The notes under the pieces were generated by a model. That model was not told the DNA's origin, made no database searches, and saw nothing but the letters and a program-made list of their open reading frames with translations. From an uncultured Synechococcus sp. (GTDB taxonomy: Bacteria; Cyanobacteriota; Cyanobacteriia; PCC-6307; Cyanobiaceae), in NCBI GenBank assembly GCA_913057985.1, contig CAJXPL010000008.1, positions 1 through 64,000 on the forward strand: a stretch of DNA of 64,000 nucleotides, written 5' to 3'. Below are positions 1 to 8,889 of this stretch, piece after piece. Positions within the stretch are counted from its first letter, which is position 1, and each line of letters starts with the position of its first letter. Both the position numbers and the translations under genes were made by a program.

Positions 1-25
1 GCGCGCGTCCTACAGCGATCGTCAT
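1..25 (-). CDS. psbD: Photosystem II D2 protein, N-terminal fragment
   Basis: Read on the minus strand from the ATG at 25-23, the window edge encodes MTIAVGRA, the conserved first residues of cyanobacterial D2. D2 is the reaction-centre protein of photosystem II in the thylakoid membrane. Only eight codons and one base are inside the window; the rest lies to the left. The gene is divergent from ycf4, an arrangement I recall from marine picocyanobacteria. The call rests on a short but distinctive match and on this context. Confidence 0.85.
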
Positions 26-750
<725 letters not shown>

Positions 751-754
751 TCCG

Positions 755-1426
755 ATGCGTCGTCTTCGTTCCTGGGCGCTGCTGCTGCTCATCCCGTTGT
801 TGGTGAGCTGCAGCTCTTCCCCGCGCGCATCGGTAGTGACCGGTTGTGCCGATGCTCAGGCGGCCTGCCTGCAGGGCTTGGCCACCGTCACGATGCAGAC
901 GAGCCAGGGCGAGTTCACGATTGAAGTGAACGGCGATGCCGCTCCCCTCACCTCCGGCAATTTCATCGATCTGGTGCGGGGTGGCACCTACGACGGAACC
1001 ATGTTCCACCGCGTTGTTCGCGAGCCCGTTCCCTTTGTTGTGCAGGGGGGCGATCCGCAATCCAGTGATCGATCGGTTCCCCTGGGGCAGCTCGGTACCG
1101 GCAGTTTTGTGGATCCCGACAACGGCCAGGCGCGGATGATCCCGCTTGAGATCAAGTTCCGATCCGAGCCGCAGCCCCGCTACAGCAGGGTGAGCACCAA
1201 TCCGGCGCAACTTGATGGCCTGGAGTTGACCCATGAGCGTGGCGCGGTGGCCATGGCCCGCTCCCAGGCTCCTGACTCCGCCAGCGCCCAGTTCTATGTG
1301 GCCTTGCGTCCCTTACCGGAACTCGACGGTCGTTACGCCGTCTTCGGCCGTGTGGTGGACGGGATGGAGGTGGTGGATGCGATCCAGCAAGGAGATCGCA
1401 TCACCAAGGCTGCGATAAGGCAGTAA
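755..1426 (+). CDS. Cyclophilin-type peptidyl-prolyl isomerase, lipoprotein
   Basis: Predicted cis-trans prolyl isomerase with a cyclophilin domain (TMQTSQGEFTIEV, GTMFHRVV, FVVQGGDPQ, SAQFYVAL, YAVFGRVVDGMEVVD). The N-terminus has Arg residues, a hydrophobic stretch and a lipobox-like LLVSC, so the mature protein is probably a lipid-anchored periplasmic or lumenal foldase. The ATG at 755 gives a clean signal peptide; an earlier in-frame ATG at 644 lies inside ycf4 and is rejected. It lies 4 bp after ycf4 and is probably in the same transcript. Confidence 0.9.
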   Translation: MRRLRSWALLLLIPLLVSCSSSPRASVVTGCADAQAACLQGLATVTMQTSQGEFTIEVNGDAAPLTSGNFIDLVRGGTYDGTMFHRVVREPVPFVVQGGDPQSSDRSVPLGQLGTGSFVDPDNGQARMIPLEIKFRSEPQPRYSRVSTNPAQLDGLELTHERGAVAMARSQAPDSASAQFYVALRPLPELDGRYAVFGRVVDGMEVVDAIQQGDRITKAAIRQ

Positions 1427-1427
1427 C

Positions 1428-1958
1428 TCAGGCGGGCACCCGGCTGTGACTAGGTGACACCTTGAGCATTTCGGTGTTCACGCCTGAGGCCCGCTCCAGG
1501 GCCACCTTGCCGGTGCGGGCGATTTCGAGAATGCCGAAGGGGGCCATCAATCGTTCAAGGGCCACCAGTTTTCCGGGATCCCCCACCACTTCCAGGGTCA
1601 AGGCTTCATCGGCCACGTCCACAACCTTGGCCCTGAACACCTGAACGAGTTCGATCACGGCGCCCCGGGATGCCGCCGGTGCTGAAACTTTGAGCAGCAT
1701 CAGCTCCCGCTCCACCGCCGGGCGCTGGGTCAGGTCGAGCACCTGAAGCACATTCACCAGCTTGTCCAGCTGTTTGGTCATCTGCTGGAGCGTCTGGTCA
1801 TCGCCCTCCACCACCATGGTCAGGCGCGATTGCCCTTCGGCCTCCGCTGGGCCGACAGCCAGGCTGTCGATGTTGAAGCCGCGTCGGGCGAAGAGTCCTG
1901 CGATCCGGCTGAGTGCGCCGGATTCGTCTTCAACCACCACCGAAAGGGTGTGTTTCAT
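1428..1958 (-). CDS. ilvH: Acetolactate synthase, regulatory small subunit
   Basis: Regulatory subunit of acetohydroxyacid synthase, the first common enzyme of branched-chain amino acid synthesis; it confers valine feedback control on the large subunit. The 176-residue protein opens with an ACT domain ([33 protein letters not shown]), followed by the C-terminal domain ([11 protein letters not shown]). The ATG at 1958 matches the family start exactly. It sits downstream of, and slightly overlaps, the hydrolase gene on the same strand. The 3' end is 1 bp from the convergent cyclophilin stop. Confidence 0.95.
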   Translation of the reverse strand: MKHTLSVVVEDESGALSRIAGLFARRGFNIDSLAVGPAEAEGQSRLTMVVEGDDQTLQQMTKQLDKLVNVLQVLDLTQRPAVERELMLLKVSAPAASRGAVIELVQVFRAKVVDVADEALTLEVVGDPGKLVALERLMAPFGILEIARTGKVALERASGVNTEMLKVSPSHSRVPA

Positions 1959-2895
1959 CGCCGCTGGTCGTCCCCTGCCGGTCTGGTCCTCCCAAGTTAC
2001 GGTCCAGCCAGGGCAACAACACAGCCAGGAAGCGATCAGGCGCTTCGTCATGGGGGCAGTGTCCGCAGCGATCCAGCACCCTCAGCTCGAGTTCTGGGTG
2101 GCTGGCGGCCACGGATTCCCCGATGGCCAGGGGCACAAACCGATCCTGACGGCCCCAGATCAGCAGCATGGGCACCCGCAGTTGCTCGAGCAGGGCTGGG
2201 GCGGTGGCGCCTCGGGGACGGTTGGCCATGCCCAGGCTCATGCCCCGCAGGGCCCGGGCTGCTGTAGGGCGCCGGGCCGGACGGGCGATCAGCTGCAGCA
2301 GCTCCGGGTCGGATTGGATCGACTGCCAGTAGGCCCCCTGAAGCCCGGCTTTGAGCAGGCCCGTGCGCGCGATCAAGGGCACCACAAGTTCAAGCGGGAG
2401 CACGTGCAGCACCAGGGCGAGCAGGCGCCGCTGCCAACGCCGCCGCCAGGGCGCCCGCCGTTTCGGCAACGGTTGAATCAGGGCAGGGTCCGGCAGGGGC
2501 GCGGCGACCACCGCCCGCACCCGGTTCGGCGCCAGCACCGCCGCGGTGAGTGCGGTCAGACCCCCCAGCGAATTGCCGATCACCACCGCTGGCCCTTGCA
2601 CCACCTGGTCGAGGAAGGCGCACACCTGCAGGGCCCAGAGCCGGTTGTCCATCGGCCGCGCCGGCTGGGCGGATTGACCGAAACCCAGCAGGTCCAGGCT
2701 GTAGACCCGCCAGCCCTGGTCAGCCAGGCGAGGTGCGCAGTGGCGCCAGTGTCCGCTGGCGGCGCCGAAACCGTGCAACAGCAGCAGGGCAGGGCCCGCT
2801 TCAGGGCCGCTGACCCGCCAGTGGCAGGGCCAGCCCCTCCACTGCCAGGTGCTCTGGACACCCCACTCGGCAGTCTGGACAGCAGCAGGCGGCAC
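1930..2895 (-). CDS. Alpha/beta-fold hydrolase
   Basis: A 321-residue alpha/beta hydrolase of unknown substrate. Visible signatures are the oxyanion-hole segment [14 protein letters not shown], the strand-4 region [12 protein letters not shown], the nucleophile elbow GNSLGG (Ser), the acid region WGRQDRFVP and a late His in CGHCPHDE. These complete a Ser-Asp-His triad. The 3' end overlaps the start of ilvH by 29 bp. The 5' end overlaps the start of the divergent tRNA methyltransferase by 47 bp, so one of the two starts may be over-extended. It resembles cyanobacterial and plastid hydrolases of chlorophyll or lipid metabolism, but that is not shown here. Confidence 0.85.
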   Translation of the reverse strand: MPPAAVQTAEWGVQSTWQWRGWPCHWRVSGPEAGPALLLLHGFGAASGHWRHCAPRLADQGWRVYSLDLLGFGQSAQPARPMDNRLWALQVCAFLDQVVQGPAVVIGNSLGGLTALTAAVLAPNRVRAVVAAPLPDPALIQPLPKRRAPWRRRWQRRLLALVLHVLPLELVVPLIARTGLLKAGLQGAYWQSIQSDPELLQLIARPARRPTAARALRGMSLGMANRPRGATAPALLEQLRVPMLLIWGRQDRFVPLAIGESVAASHPELELRVLDRCGHCPHDEAPDRFLAVLLPWLDRNLGGPDRQGTTSGDETHPFGGG

Positions 2896-4063
2896 CCTTC
2901 TGACCTCTACCGATTATCACTATCGCGAAGGTTTGGCTGAACTCAGCCTTGGCCCAGGCTTTTTCAGGCCTGAGTCGCGTCCGGCCCGGGACCTTTCGGT
3001 GTTGCTGGCCCGTCACCAGAGCCTCCACGCCACGCGCCCCCTGCGCTGGCTTGATCTGATGGCTGGTTGCGGAATCAGGGCCCTGCGCTGGGGGTTGGAG
3101 GCGCTGGCCAACCCGGCCGTTGAAACGGAGGTCTGGATCAACGATGGGGATCCAGAGCGGCTGCCGCTGATCCAGGCCAATGCGGCGGGGCTGGGGTGTT
3201 CAACCCGGCTCACGGCTGAGGCTGCAGACCTGCTGCTGCACCGCTCGATTGTTGAGCGCCACTGGTTCGATTTCATCGACCTTGATGCCTTTGGTGCTCC
3301 TGGGCCTCTGATTCAGCCGGCTCTTCATGCTCTGCGCTTTGACGGCCTGTTGTTTCTGGCCTCCACGGATGGTCGCTCCCCCACGGGCCACGACCGGCCA
3401 GGCGCCATCCGCAGCCTCGGGGCTGCCGCTCGCGCCCATCCCTCCAGCTGGGAAATGGCCTTGCGGCAGCAGATCGGGCTGGTGGCGCGGCAGGCCTGGA
3501 TGCTGGGCCGTGGACTGCAGCCACTGTTCAGCTTCAGTGAAGGCCGCACCTTTCGCCTCGCCCTGCGCCTGCGGCGCCAGATCTCCGCGGGCGATGAACT
3601 GAAGCTGGGGCTGGTGGCCCGTTGCGAACGCTGTGGTGCTCAACGGGTGCAGCCCCTGCTCAAGCTCAGCGGCTGGCCTGCCTGTAATTGCGTGGCTGGG
3701 CAGGGGCGCTGGAGCATCAGCGGCCCGCTGTGGATCGGTCCCTTGCAGGAGCCGCAGTTGTTGCAGCAGCTGATTGCCGAGGCTCAACCGCTGGGGCGTC
3801 AGCAGATCAGCCCCGCCACCCTTCGATTGATGCAGCGCCTGCAGGCGGATCCCGGTGATCGCCCCACGCTCTGGCGCACCGATGAGCTGGCTCGACGGCT
3901 GGGCATCGGAGGACCACCAGCTCTGGGGCCATTGGTGCAGGCGCTCCAGGCGGCGGGTTATCGCGCCAGTGCCAGTGGCGTCATGCCTGGCCAGGTGCGA
4001 ACAGATGCGGAATTACCGCAGCTGTTACAGATCTGCGCCAGCCTGCGGGGGGAAGGGATTTAA
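2849..4063 (+). CDS. Trm1-like tRNA (guanine-N2)-dimethyltransferase
   Basis: Predicted SAM-dependent methyltransferase of the Trm1 family, which forms N2,N2-dimethylguanosine in tRNA. Evidence is the N-terminal [33 protein letters not shown] segment, a SAM loop ([15 protein letters not shown]), [16 protein letters not shown], the [10 protein letters not shown] catalytic region and a Cys pair (CERCGAQ...CNC) resembling a zinc site. Its 404 residues fit the family. No ATG other than 2849 lies near the conserved start. This overlaps the divergent hydrolase 5' end, so the first ~20 residues are uncertain. Confidence 0.85.
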   Translation: MLWTPHSAVWTAAGGTLLTSTDYHYREGLAELSLGPGFFRPESRPARDLSVLLARHQSLHATRPLRWLDLMAGCGIRALRWGLEALANPAVETEVWINDGDPERLPLIQANAAGLGCSTRLTAEAADLLLHRSIVERHWFDFIDLDAFGAPGPLIQPALHALRFDGLLFLASTDGRSPTGHDRPGAIRSLGAAARAHPSSWEMALRQQIGLVARQAWMLGRGLQPLFSFSEGRTFRLALRLRRQISAGDELKLGLVARCERCGAQRVQPLLKLSGWPACNCVAGQGRWSISGPLWIGPLQEPQLLQQLIAEAQPLGRQQISPATLRLMQRLQADPGDRPTLWRTDELARRLGIGGPPALGPLVQALQAAGYRASASGVMPGQVRTDAELPQLLQICASLRGEGI

Positions 4064-4091
4064 ATGGGCGGGTGATCGCTTTGCCCAGACC

Positions 4092-4193
4092 ATGGCTGCT
4101 GAGATTTTTGGAACTGCTGCGATCTTCTGGGTCTTGATCCCCGTCGGCCTCGCTGGTGGTGCTCTGCTGCTGAAACTGCAAGGCGACGACTGA
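4092..4193 (+). CDS. petM: Cytochrome b6f complex subunit VII (PetM)
   Basis: A 33-residue single-span protein ([20 protein letters not shown], then [13 protein letters not shown]). It matches PetM almost residue for residue. PetM is a small structural subunit of the cytochrome b6f complex in thylakoids. It lies 28 bp after the Trm1-like gene and 56 bp before ycf39. A much longer reading frame runs through it from upstream, but only this part is protein-like. Confidence 0.96.
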   Translation: MAAEIFGTAAIFWVLIPVGLAGGALLLKLQGDD

Positions 4194-4249
4194 AGCAGTC
4201 GCTTTGGTACTGGGGCCATTAGGCTCCACCCTTCGTGAGGAAGGCGCCG

Positions 4250-5212
4250 ATGCATGTGCTTGTGGTGGGTGGCACCGGCACCCTGGGACGACAGATCGCC
4301 CGTCGTGCCCTTGACGCCGGCCACCAGGTGCGCTGCATGGTGCGGACTCCCCGCAAGGCTGCTTTTCTGCAGGAATGGGGTTGTGAGCTGACCCGGGGTG
4401 ACCTGTTGGAGCCCGACAGCCTCGATTACGCCCTTGAGGGCATGGATGCCGTGATCGATGCATCCACCAGTCGCCCCAACGACCCCCGCAGCATCTACGA
4501 AACAGATTGGGACGGAAAGCTCAATCTGCTTCGTGCCTGTGAGCGGGCAGAGGTGAAGCGCTTTGTTTTTCTCTCGCTTTTGGGCGCTCATCAGCACCGC
4601 GAAGTTCCCTTGATGGACATCAAGGCCTGCACGGAGAAGCTGCTGGAGTCGTCGGATTTCGACTACACGATCCTGCAGGGTGCCGCCTTCATGCAGGGGG
4701 TGATCAGTCAGTTCGCCATTCCTGTTCTGGAGAGCCAGACGGTGTGGGTCAGTGGCAGCCCCACGGCCATCGCCTACATGAACACGCAGGACATGGCCCG
4801 CTTCGCCGTTGCGGCGCTCGAGCGGGAGGAAACCGTGCGTGGCACCTACCCCGTTGTTGGCCCCAAGGCCTGGAACACTGGCGAACTGGTGCAGCTCTGT
4901 GAACGCTGCAGTGGCAAGACAGCTCGCGTGTTTCGTGTGCAGCCCGTCCTGATGAACCTGATGCAGGGGGTGGCGTCCTTCTTTGAACCCGCCGTCAACG
5001 TGGCGGAGCGCTTGGCTTTTGCTGAGGTCACCGGCAGCGGTCAGACCTTGGATGCCCCCATGCAGAACAGCTATGCCGCCTTCGGTCTTGAGGCCTCGGA
5101 GACCACGGACATGGAGGGCTACATCGGTGAGTACTACGACACGATCCTGAAGCGCCTGCGCGAGATGGAAGCCGATCTCGACAAGGACGCGAAGAAAAAG
5201 CTGCCCTTCTGA
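4250..5212 (+). CDS. ycf39: Ycf39/HCF244-like atypical short-chain dehydrogenase
   Basis: NAD(P)-binding Rossmann protein of the atypical SDR family. Ycf39 acts with high-light-inducible proteins in early photosystem II assembly, helping chlorophyll delivery to newly made D1. The 320 residues begin MHVLVVGGTGTLGRQIARRA (dinucleotide loop GGTGTLG) and contain FVFLSLLGAH and DYTILQGAAFMQG. The catalytic YxxxK pair is not conserved in its standard place, as in atypical SDRs. The ATG at 4250 has an AGGAAGG ribosome site 7-8 nt upstream; the in-frame GTG at 4235 overlaps that site. Confidence 0.92.
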   Translation: MHVLVVGGTGTLGRQIARRALDAGHQVRCMVRTPRKAAFLQEWGCELTRGDLLEPDSLDYALEGMDAVIDASTSRPNDPRSIYETDWDGKLNLLRACERAEVKRFVFLSLLGAHQHREVPLMDIKACTEKLLESSDFDYTILQGAAFMQGVISQFAIPVLESQTVWVSGSPTAIAYMNTQDMARFAVAALEREETVRGTYPVVGPKAWNTGELVQLCERCSGKTARVFRVQPVLMNLMQGVASFFEPAVNVAERLAFAEVTGSGQTLDAPMQNSYAAFGLEASETTDMEGYIGEYYDTILKRLREMEADLDKDAKKKLPF

Positions 5213-5215
5213 ACC

Positions 5216-5243
5216 TTGATGCCTCTTGGTTCTTTTGTACTAT
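5216..5243 (+). promoter_or_regulatory. Putative sigma-70-type promoter upstream of small gene at 5266
   Basis: TTGATG at 5216-5221 and TACTAT at 5238-5243 are separated by 16 bp and lie 22 bp before the ATG at 5266. The spacing and the -10 are reasonable for a housekeeping sigma factor. This rests on visual match only. Confidence 0.35.
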
Positions 5244-5265
5244 CGCTTCAATTGATCCTGTTCTG

Positions 5266-5481
5266 ATGGCTGTCGCTCAGCTCAAAAATCTGCAGCGGCG
5301 TCTGCAGTTGTTGTCGGATGAGGCGGAACAAGGCCTCAACCGCGTCTGTGGCCATGAGTTGTGGAAGTCTGTGGGCCCCGATGCGGTGGATGGTGTGGAG
5401 GACCCCGATCGACGGGCTGAGGGCAACTACTGGTACGGCCAGTGGAATGTGGTGCGTGAGCTGCAGGAGTCGATCGGTTGA
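5266..5481 (+). CDS. Conserved hypothetical small protein
   Basis: A 71-residue soluble protein beginning MAVAQLKNLQRRLQLLSDEA, with a charged helical first half and an aromatic-rich end (GNYWYGQWNVVREL). I do not recognise a characterised family; the composition and codon use are typical of its neighbours, so it is probably real. Its stop codon overlaps the ATG of the next gene (TGATG), indicating translational coupling to the ArsM-like methyltransferase. Confidence 0.75.
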   Translation: MAVAQLKNLQRRLQLLSDEAEQGLNRVCGHELWKSVGPDAVDGVEDPDRRAEGNYWYGQWNVVRELQESIG

Positions 5482-6308
5482 TGGCGGAACCGTGTTGTTC
5501 GTCCCCAGTGCCCCAGTCGCTGGATCAAACCCAGGCGGTGGAAGCCCGCTACGGGGCTGCGGCCCAAGAGCAGGAAGCCTGCCTTTGCACCCCGGTCGGC
5601 TTCGACCCTGCCCTGCTCAAGGTGATTCCTGATGCTGTTGTTGAGCGGGATTACGGCTGTGGTGACCCCACCCGCTGGGTGAAGCAGGGGGATCGCGTGC
5701 TCGACCTGGGCAGCGGCAGCGGCAAAAACGCCTTCATCTGCAGCCAAATTGTCGGGGCATCCGGCCGCGTGACCGGTGTGGACCGCAACGCCGACATGCT
5801 GGCCTTGTCGCGTCAAGCCATCCCGGTTGTTGCTTCAGCCGTGGGCTTCGACAACGTCCGTTTTGTTGATGGGGCCATCGAAGCCCTGGATGCCCCCACG
5901 GCCACGGGCGAACCCCTGATCGCTGACGCTTCGATCGATGTGGTGCTGAGCAACTGTGTGCTCAACCTGGTGAACCCATCAGCACGGGACAGGCTCCTGG
6001 CCAACATTCGCCGGGTGCTTGCCCCTGGTGGTCGCGTTGCCATCAGCGACATTGTTTGCGATCAGTTGGTGCCCCTGCATTTGCAGCAGGACCCTGATCT
6101 CTGGAGTGGCTGCATCAGTGGCGCATGGCAGGAGCAGGCCTTCCTGGAGGCTTTCGAAGCTCTTGGCTTTGAGCAAGTTCGCTACGCCGATCGCAGTGAG
6201 CAGCCCTGGCGTGTGGTGGAAGGCATTGAATTCCGGGCGATCACCCTCGTCGGTGCCCTTCCCGCCGACGTCCTCCCCGCTGAGCACCAGCGCTCGAGCT
6301 GCTGCTGA
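5481..6308 (+). CDS. arsM: ArsM-like SAM-dependent methyltransferase
   Basis: Class I methyltransferase resembling arsenite S-adenosylmethionine methyltransferases, which methylate trivalent arsenic and start arsenosugar synthesis. It has YGCGDPTRW, SAM motif I VLDLGSGSGKNAF, GVDRNADML and SNCVLNLVNPSARD. Cysteines occur at the positions ArsM uses to bind As(III): ACLC near the N-terminus, SNCV, and SGCISGA. The C-terminus ends SSCC. ATG 5481 overlaps the previous stop by one base; a TTG at 5478 is an alternative. The last 68 bp are antisense to the convergent pseudouridine synthase gene. Methylation of a different soft metal or metabolite cannot be excluded. Confidence 0.75.
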   Translation: MAEPCCSSPVPQSLDQTQAVEARYGAAAQEQEACLCTPVGFDPALLKVIPDAVVERDYGCGDPTRWVKQGDRVLDLGSGSGKNAFICSQIVGASGRVTGVDRNADMLALSRQAIPVVASAVGFDNVRFVDGAIEALDAPTATGEPLIADASIDVVLSNCVLNLVNPSARDRLLANIRRVLAPGGRVAISDIVCDQLVPLHLQQDPDLWSGCISGAWQEQAFLEAFEALGFEQVRYADRSEQPWRVVEGIEFRAITLVGALPADVLPAEHQRSSCC

Positions 6309-6903
6309 TCAGGCGGTTGAGCCGTTCCTGTTCAGCTGCAGTCACCGCACGCCAACTCCCGGGTTGAAGGCCCGTGAGGTCCAGCGGGGAACCGTTGTCC
6401 ATCAGATCGATGCAGCAGCGCACCAGACGCAACGTCGGCAGGCCAACGGCCGCCGTCATCCTGCGCACCTGCCGGTTGCGCCCCTCGGTGAGGGACAGCT
6501 GCAACCAACTGGTGGGAATCGCAGCGCGAAAACGAATCGGAGGTGTTCGCTCGGGCAACTGCGGTTGGTCTTGGCCCTGAAGCCAGCGCGCCTTCGCTGG
6601 CAAGGTCCGGCGCCCCTGAACCACAACGCCATCGCAGAGCTGTTGCAGTTGATCGGTGTTGGGCGTGCCTTCCACCTGCGCCCAGTAGCTGCGCCAATGG
6701 CCAAAGCGAGGGTCAGTGAGGCGCTGTTGCAGACGGCCGTTGCTGGTGAGGATCAGCAACCCTTCGCTGTCCGCATCGAGTCGACCCGCGGCGTACACCT
6801 CGGGCACATCAACAAAGTCGTTCAGGCAACGCCAGCGGCTTCCCTCCTCCGGCGTGAATTGACTCAAAACCCCGTAGGGCTTGTTCAGCAGCAGCGTCGT
6901 CAA
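6241..6903 (-). CDS. RsuA/RluE-family pseudouridine synthase
   Basis: Predicted rRNA pseudouridine synthase of the short RluE-like group, with no S4 domain. Signatures are LLLNKPYGVLSQF at the N-terminus, the catalytic GRLDADSEGLLILTSNG loop (Asp in RLD) and LTEGRNRQVRRM. The TTG at 6903 gives a protein starting TTLLLNKPYG, matching the family. The longer frame from 6948 adds unlikely residues and overlaps a possible 30-codon ORF. The C-terminus is a low-complexity Ser/Arg tail. The 3' end overlaps the ArsM-like gene antisense by 68 bp. Confidence 0.85.
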   Translation of the reverse strand: MTTLLLNKPYGVLSQFTPEEGSRWRCLNDFVDVPEVYAAGRLDADSEGLLILTSNGRLQQRLTDPRFGHWRSYWAQVEGTPNTDQLQQLCDGVVVQGRRTLPAKARWLQGQDQPQLPERTPPIRFRAAIPTSWLQLSLTEGRNRQVRRMTAAVGLPTLRLVRCCIDLMDNGSPLDLTGLQPGSWRAVTAAEQERLNRLISSSSSAGAQRGGRRREGHRRG

Positions 6904-6904
6904 G

Positions 6905-6997
6905 TCAGCTTGCGTTTTCGCGCATCCTCCATAGGTTGACCACGCCAATGGAGATCAACAGCAGGCCGAGATCCAGGCTCAACGGGGGGAGAATCAC
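6905..6997 (-). CDS. Possible 30-residue single-span membrane peptide
   Basis: A GTG at 6997 opens a frame ending at TGA (6907-6905), one base before the TTG used by the pseudouridine synthase. The product, VILPPLSLDLGLLLISIGVV then NLWRMRENAS, would be one hydrophobic helix with a basic tail, like the tiny membrane peptides common in cyanobacteria. There is no clear ribosome binding site and I recognise no homologue, so this is speculative. Confidence 0.25.
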   Translation of the reverse strand: MILPPLSLDLGLLLISIGVVNLWRMRENAS

Positions 6998-7104
6998 GGC
7001 AGGGGGATGTGTGTCGGCGTTGGAGCCTAAGGGCTGTGTTGCCTCTGCGGGGTGCAAGTGGCCTTCTAAACTGACTGCAGCAAGACAGAACTGGCCACCA
7101 GCGC

Positions 7105-7374
7105 ATGATCGAAACCTCGGGCGTGATCGAGAAGGAACAGGGCAACGGGTTCTATCTGGTCACCCTCGAGCAGCCTGCTGGCCACCAATGCCTCTGCAGA
7201 GCCGCTGGAAAGCTCACCAAGTTCCGGATCAAATTGCTCGCTGGTGACAAGGTGCTGGTGGAGATCAGCCCCTACGACCTCACCCGCGGCCGCATCACCT
7301 ACCGCGAGCGCAATGCTGGTGCTCCCGGCGGTCGTCCCGGCGGTAACCGCCCCGGCGGACCGCGTCGTCGTTGA
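7105..7374 (+). CDS. infA: Translation initiation factor IF-1
   Basis: S1/OB-fold initiation factor that binds the ribosomal A site during initiation. The core is clear: VIEKEQGNGFYLVTL, GKLTKFRIKLLAGDKVLVEISPYDLTRGRITYR. At 89 residues it is longer than the usual ~72 because of a C-terminal Gly/Arg/Pro tail (APGGRPGGNRPGGPRRR), which is basic and probably disordered. A strong inverted repeat lies immediately downstream. Confidence 0.95.
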   Translation: MIETSGVIEKEQGNGFYLVTLEQPAGHQCLCRAAGKLTKFRIKLLAGDKVLVEISPYDLTRGRITYRERNAGAPGGRPGGNRPGGPRRR

Positions 7375-7388
7375 GAGCCTTCGCTGAG

Positions 7389-7412
7389 GGCTGCCGCCCT
7401 CAGGCGGCAGCC
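7389..7412. terminator. Strong bidirectional hairpin between infA and trxB
   Basis: GGCTGCCGCC (7389-7398), loop CTCA, GGCGGCAGCC (7403-7412): a perfect 10-bp GC stem. It overlaps the last codons and stop of the convergent trxB gene and lies 15 bp after the infA stop. A second 8-bp pairing (7384-7391 with 7396-7403) is mutually exclusive with it. No U-tract follows on either strand, so it may act as a transcript-end stabiliser or a weak terminator. Confidence 0.55.
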
Positions 7413-8782
7413 TGAAGGCAAGCTTCAATCGCAGCTTTGAATTCACTGCGCTGCTTCACGCCGCGCCACTGCTTCATCATGGCCTTGTTGTGGAACAGCT
7501 GCACCGTGGGTGTGCCGTTCACTCCGGCCTGTTCGGCGATCTCTTGATCGGCTTCGATGTCGATCACAACGGCCTGAGCGGATCCATCCAGTTCTTGAAT
7601 CACCCGCTGCAACTGGGGTTTCAGCACGTGGCAAGGGCCACAGCTCGGTGAGGTGTAAATCACCAGCAGCGGCTTGGCGCTGTCGTGATACAGCTTGCGC
7701 AGGGCAAAGCTCCCTTTCTGCCACAGCCCCTGGGGGTCGTAGGTGGCTTCCGTGGTCACATCCACATTCACCGGCCGTTCCGCCACCGCTGGCTCCACCT
7801 GCTCACGCTGCACCCGGGTGGCCAGGTTGTGGTGACTCAGCCAGCGCTCCGCTGCCAAGGCCGCCTTGCAGCCGCTGCCAGCTGCGGTGATGCCTTGTCG
7901 CCATTCGGCATCGGCCACATCGCCGGCCGCGAAGACGCCTTCCATGGACGTTTCCGGTCGTCCGGGTTCCGTTGTCAGGTAGCCCTTGTCGTCCAGATCG
8001 ATTTGCCCTTGAAGCAGATCGGTGTTGGGGGTGTGACCGATGGCATAGAAGAGCCCCTTAACGGCGATGGTGGATGAACTGCCCTCGACGCGATTGCGCA
8101 GGGTCATCGACTGCATCCAGTCGTCTCCGCTCACGTCGTCGATCTCACTGTTCCAGTGCACCGTGATCGCGTCGTTAGCCAACACCCGATCAGCCATGGC
8201 AGCACTGGCGCGGAGTTTGTCGGAGCGCACCACCAGATGCACATGGCTTCCGTACTTGGTGAGGTACACCGCTTCCTCGCAGGCGGAGTCGCCACCGCCC
8301 ACCACGGCGAGTTCCTCATTGCGGAACTGCGGTGTGGCGCCGTCACAGATCGCACAGGCGCTGATGCCTTTGCTCCAGAAGGTTTGCTCTGAGGGAAGTT
8401 GGAGGCGGTTGGCACTGGCGCCGGTGGCGATCACCAGGGCGTGGGTGCGGATGGTCTGTCCCTCGACCTGAATGCGGTAGGGCTTGGAGCTCAGATCAAT
8501 GCTGTCGGCATCTGCTTCCAGCAGGTGGGTGCCCCAACGCACCGCCTGGGACTTCATCAGGTCCATCAGGTCGGGCCCGAGCACACCATCAGGGAAGCCC
8601 GGAAAATTCTCCACATGGGTGGTGGTCATCAGCTGGCCACCGGGGATGCCACCGCGTTGGAACCCAGTGATCAGCAGCGGTTGGAGGTTGGCCCGTGCTG
8701 CGTAAATGGCGGCTGTGTACCCGGCTGGCCCTGACCCAACTATTACCAGGTTTTCGATGTGATCCGTACCGGCTTGACCCAC
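7400..8782 (-). CDS. trxB: NADPH thioredoxin reductase with C-terminal thioredoxin domain (NTRC type)
   Basis: Fusion of an NTR flavoprotein with a thioredoxin module; NTRC passes NADPH electrons to 2-Cys peroxiredoxin and other targets. Residues 1-320 are the reductase: FAD loop VGSGPAG near 15-21, redox CAIC at 143-146, NADPH loop [10 protein letters not shown] near 161. Residues ~350-460 are the thioredoxin domain with [13 protein letters not shown] (CGPC at 381-384). The start is GTG at 8782, because an in-frame stop lies just upstream. A palindrome and a motif shared with leuA precede the start. Confidence 0.93.
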   Translation of the reverse strand: MGQAGTDHIENLVIVGSGPAGYTAAIYAARANLQPLLITGFQRGGIPGGQLMTTTHVENFPGFPDGVLGPDLMDLMKSQAVRWGTHLLEADADSIDLSSKPYRIQVEGQTIRTHALVIATGASANRLQLPSEQTFWSKGISACAICDGATPQFRNEELAVVGGGDSACEEAVYLTKYGSHVHLVVRSDKLRASAAMADRVLANDAITVHWNSEIDDVSGDDWMQSMTLRNRVEGSSSTIAVKGLFYAIGHTPNTDLLQGQIDLDDKGYLTTEPGRPETSMEGVFAAGDVADAEWRQGITAAGSGCKAALAAERWLSHHNLATRVQREQVEPAVAERPVNVDVTTEATYDPQGLWQKGSFALRKLYHDSAKPLLVIYTSPSCGPCHVLKPQLQRVIQELDGSAQAVVIDIEADQEIAEQAGVNGTPTVQLFHNKAMMKQWRGVKQRSEFKAAIEACLQAAA

Positions 8783-8809
8783 CGCTTAAGCGAACTGACT
8801 ATGAGTTAA
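8783..8809 (-). promoter_or_regulatory. Upstream element of trxB: palindrome plus motif shared with leuA
   Basis: CGCTTAAGCG (8783-8792) is a perfect 10-bp palindrome abutting the GTG start. Just upstream, reading toward the gene, is TTAACTCATAGTCA (8809-8796), which is identical to a 14-mer upstream of leuA. CATAGT could serve as a -10 box, which would leave a very short leader. No Shine-Dalgarno sequence is evident. Confidence 0.35.
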
Positions 8810-8889
8810 ATCTAAAGCCCTCCTGGAAGCCGACGTGAGTAAGGGCTTGGAAATGAATGAATGAGGCTTAGGAAAACTTAAGGAAGCCT

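Noticed and set aside
1762-2940. 392-residue plus-strand frame opposite ilvH and the hydrolase
   Set aside because: Antisense to two recognised genes; composition is His/Gln/Pro-rich shadow sequence without any domain.
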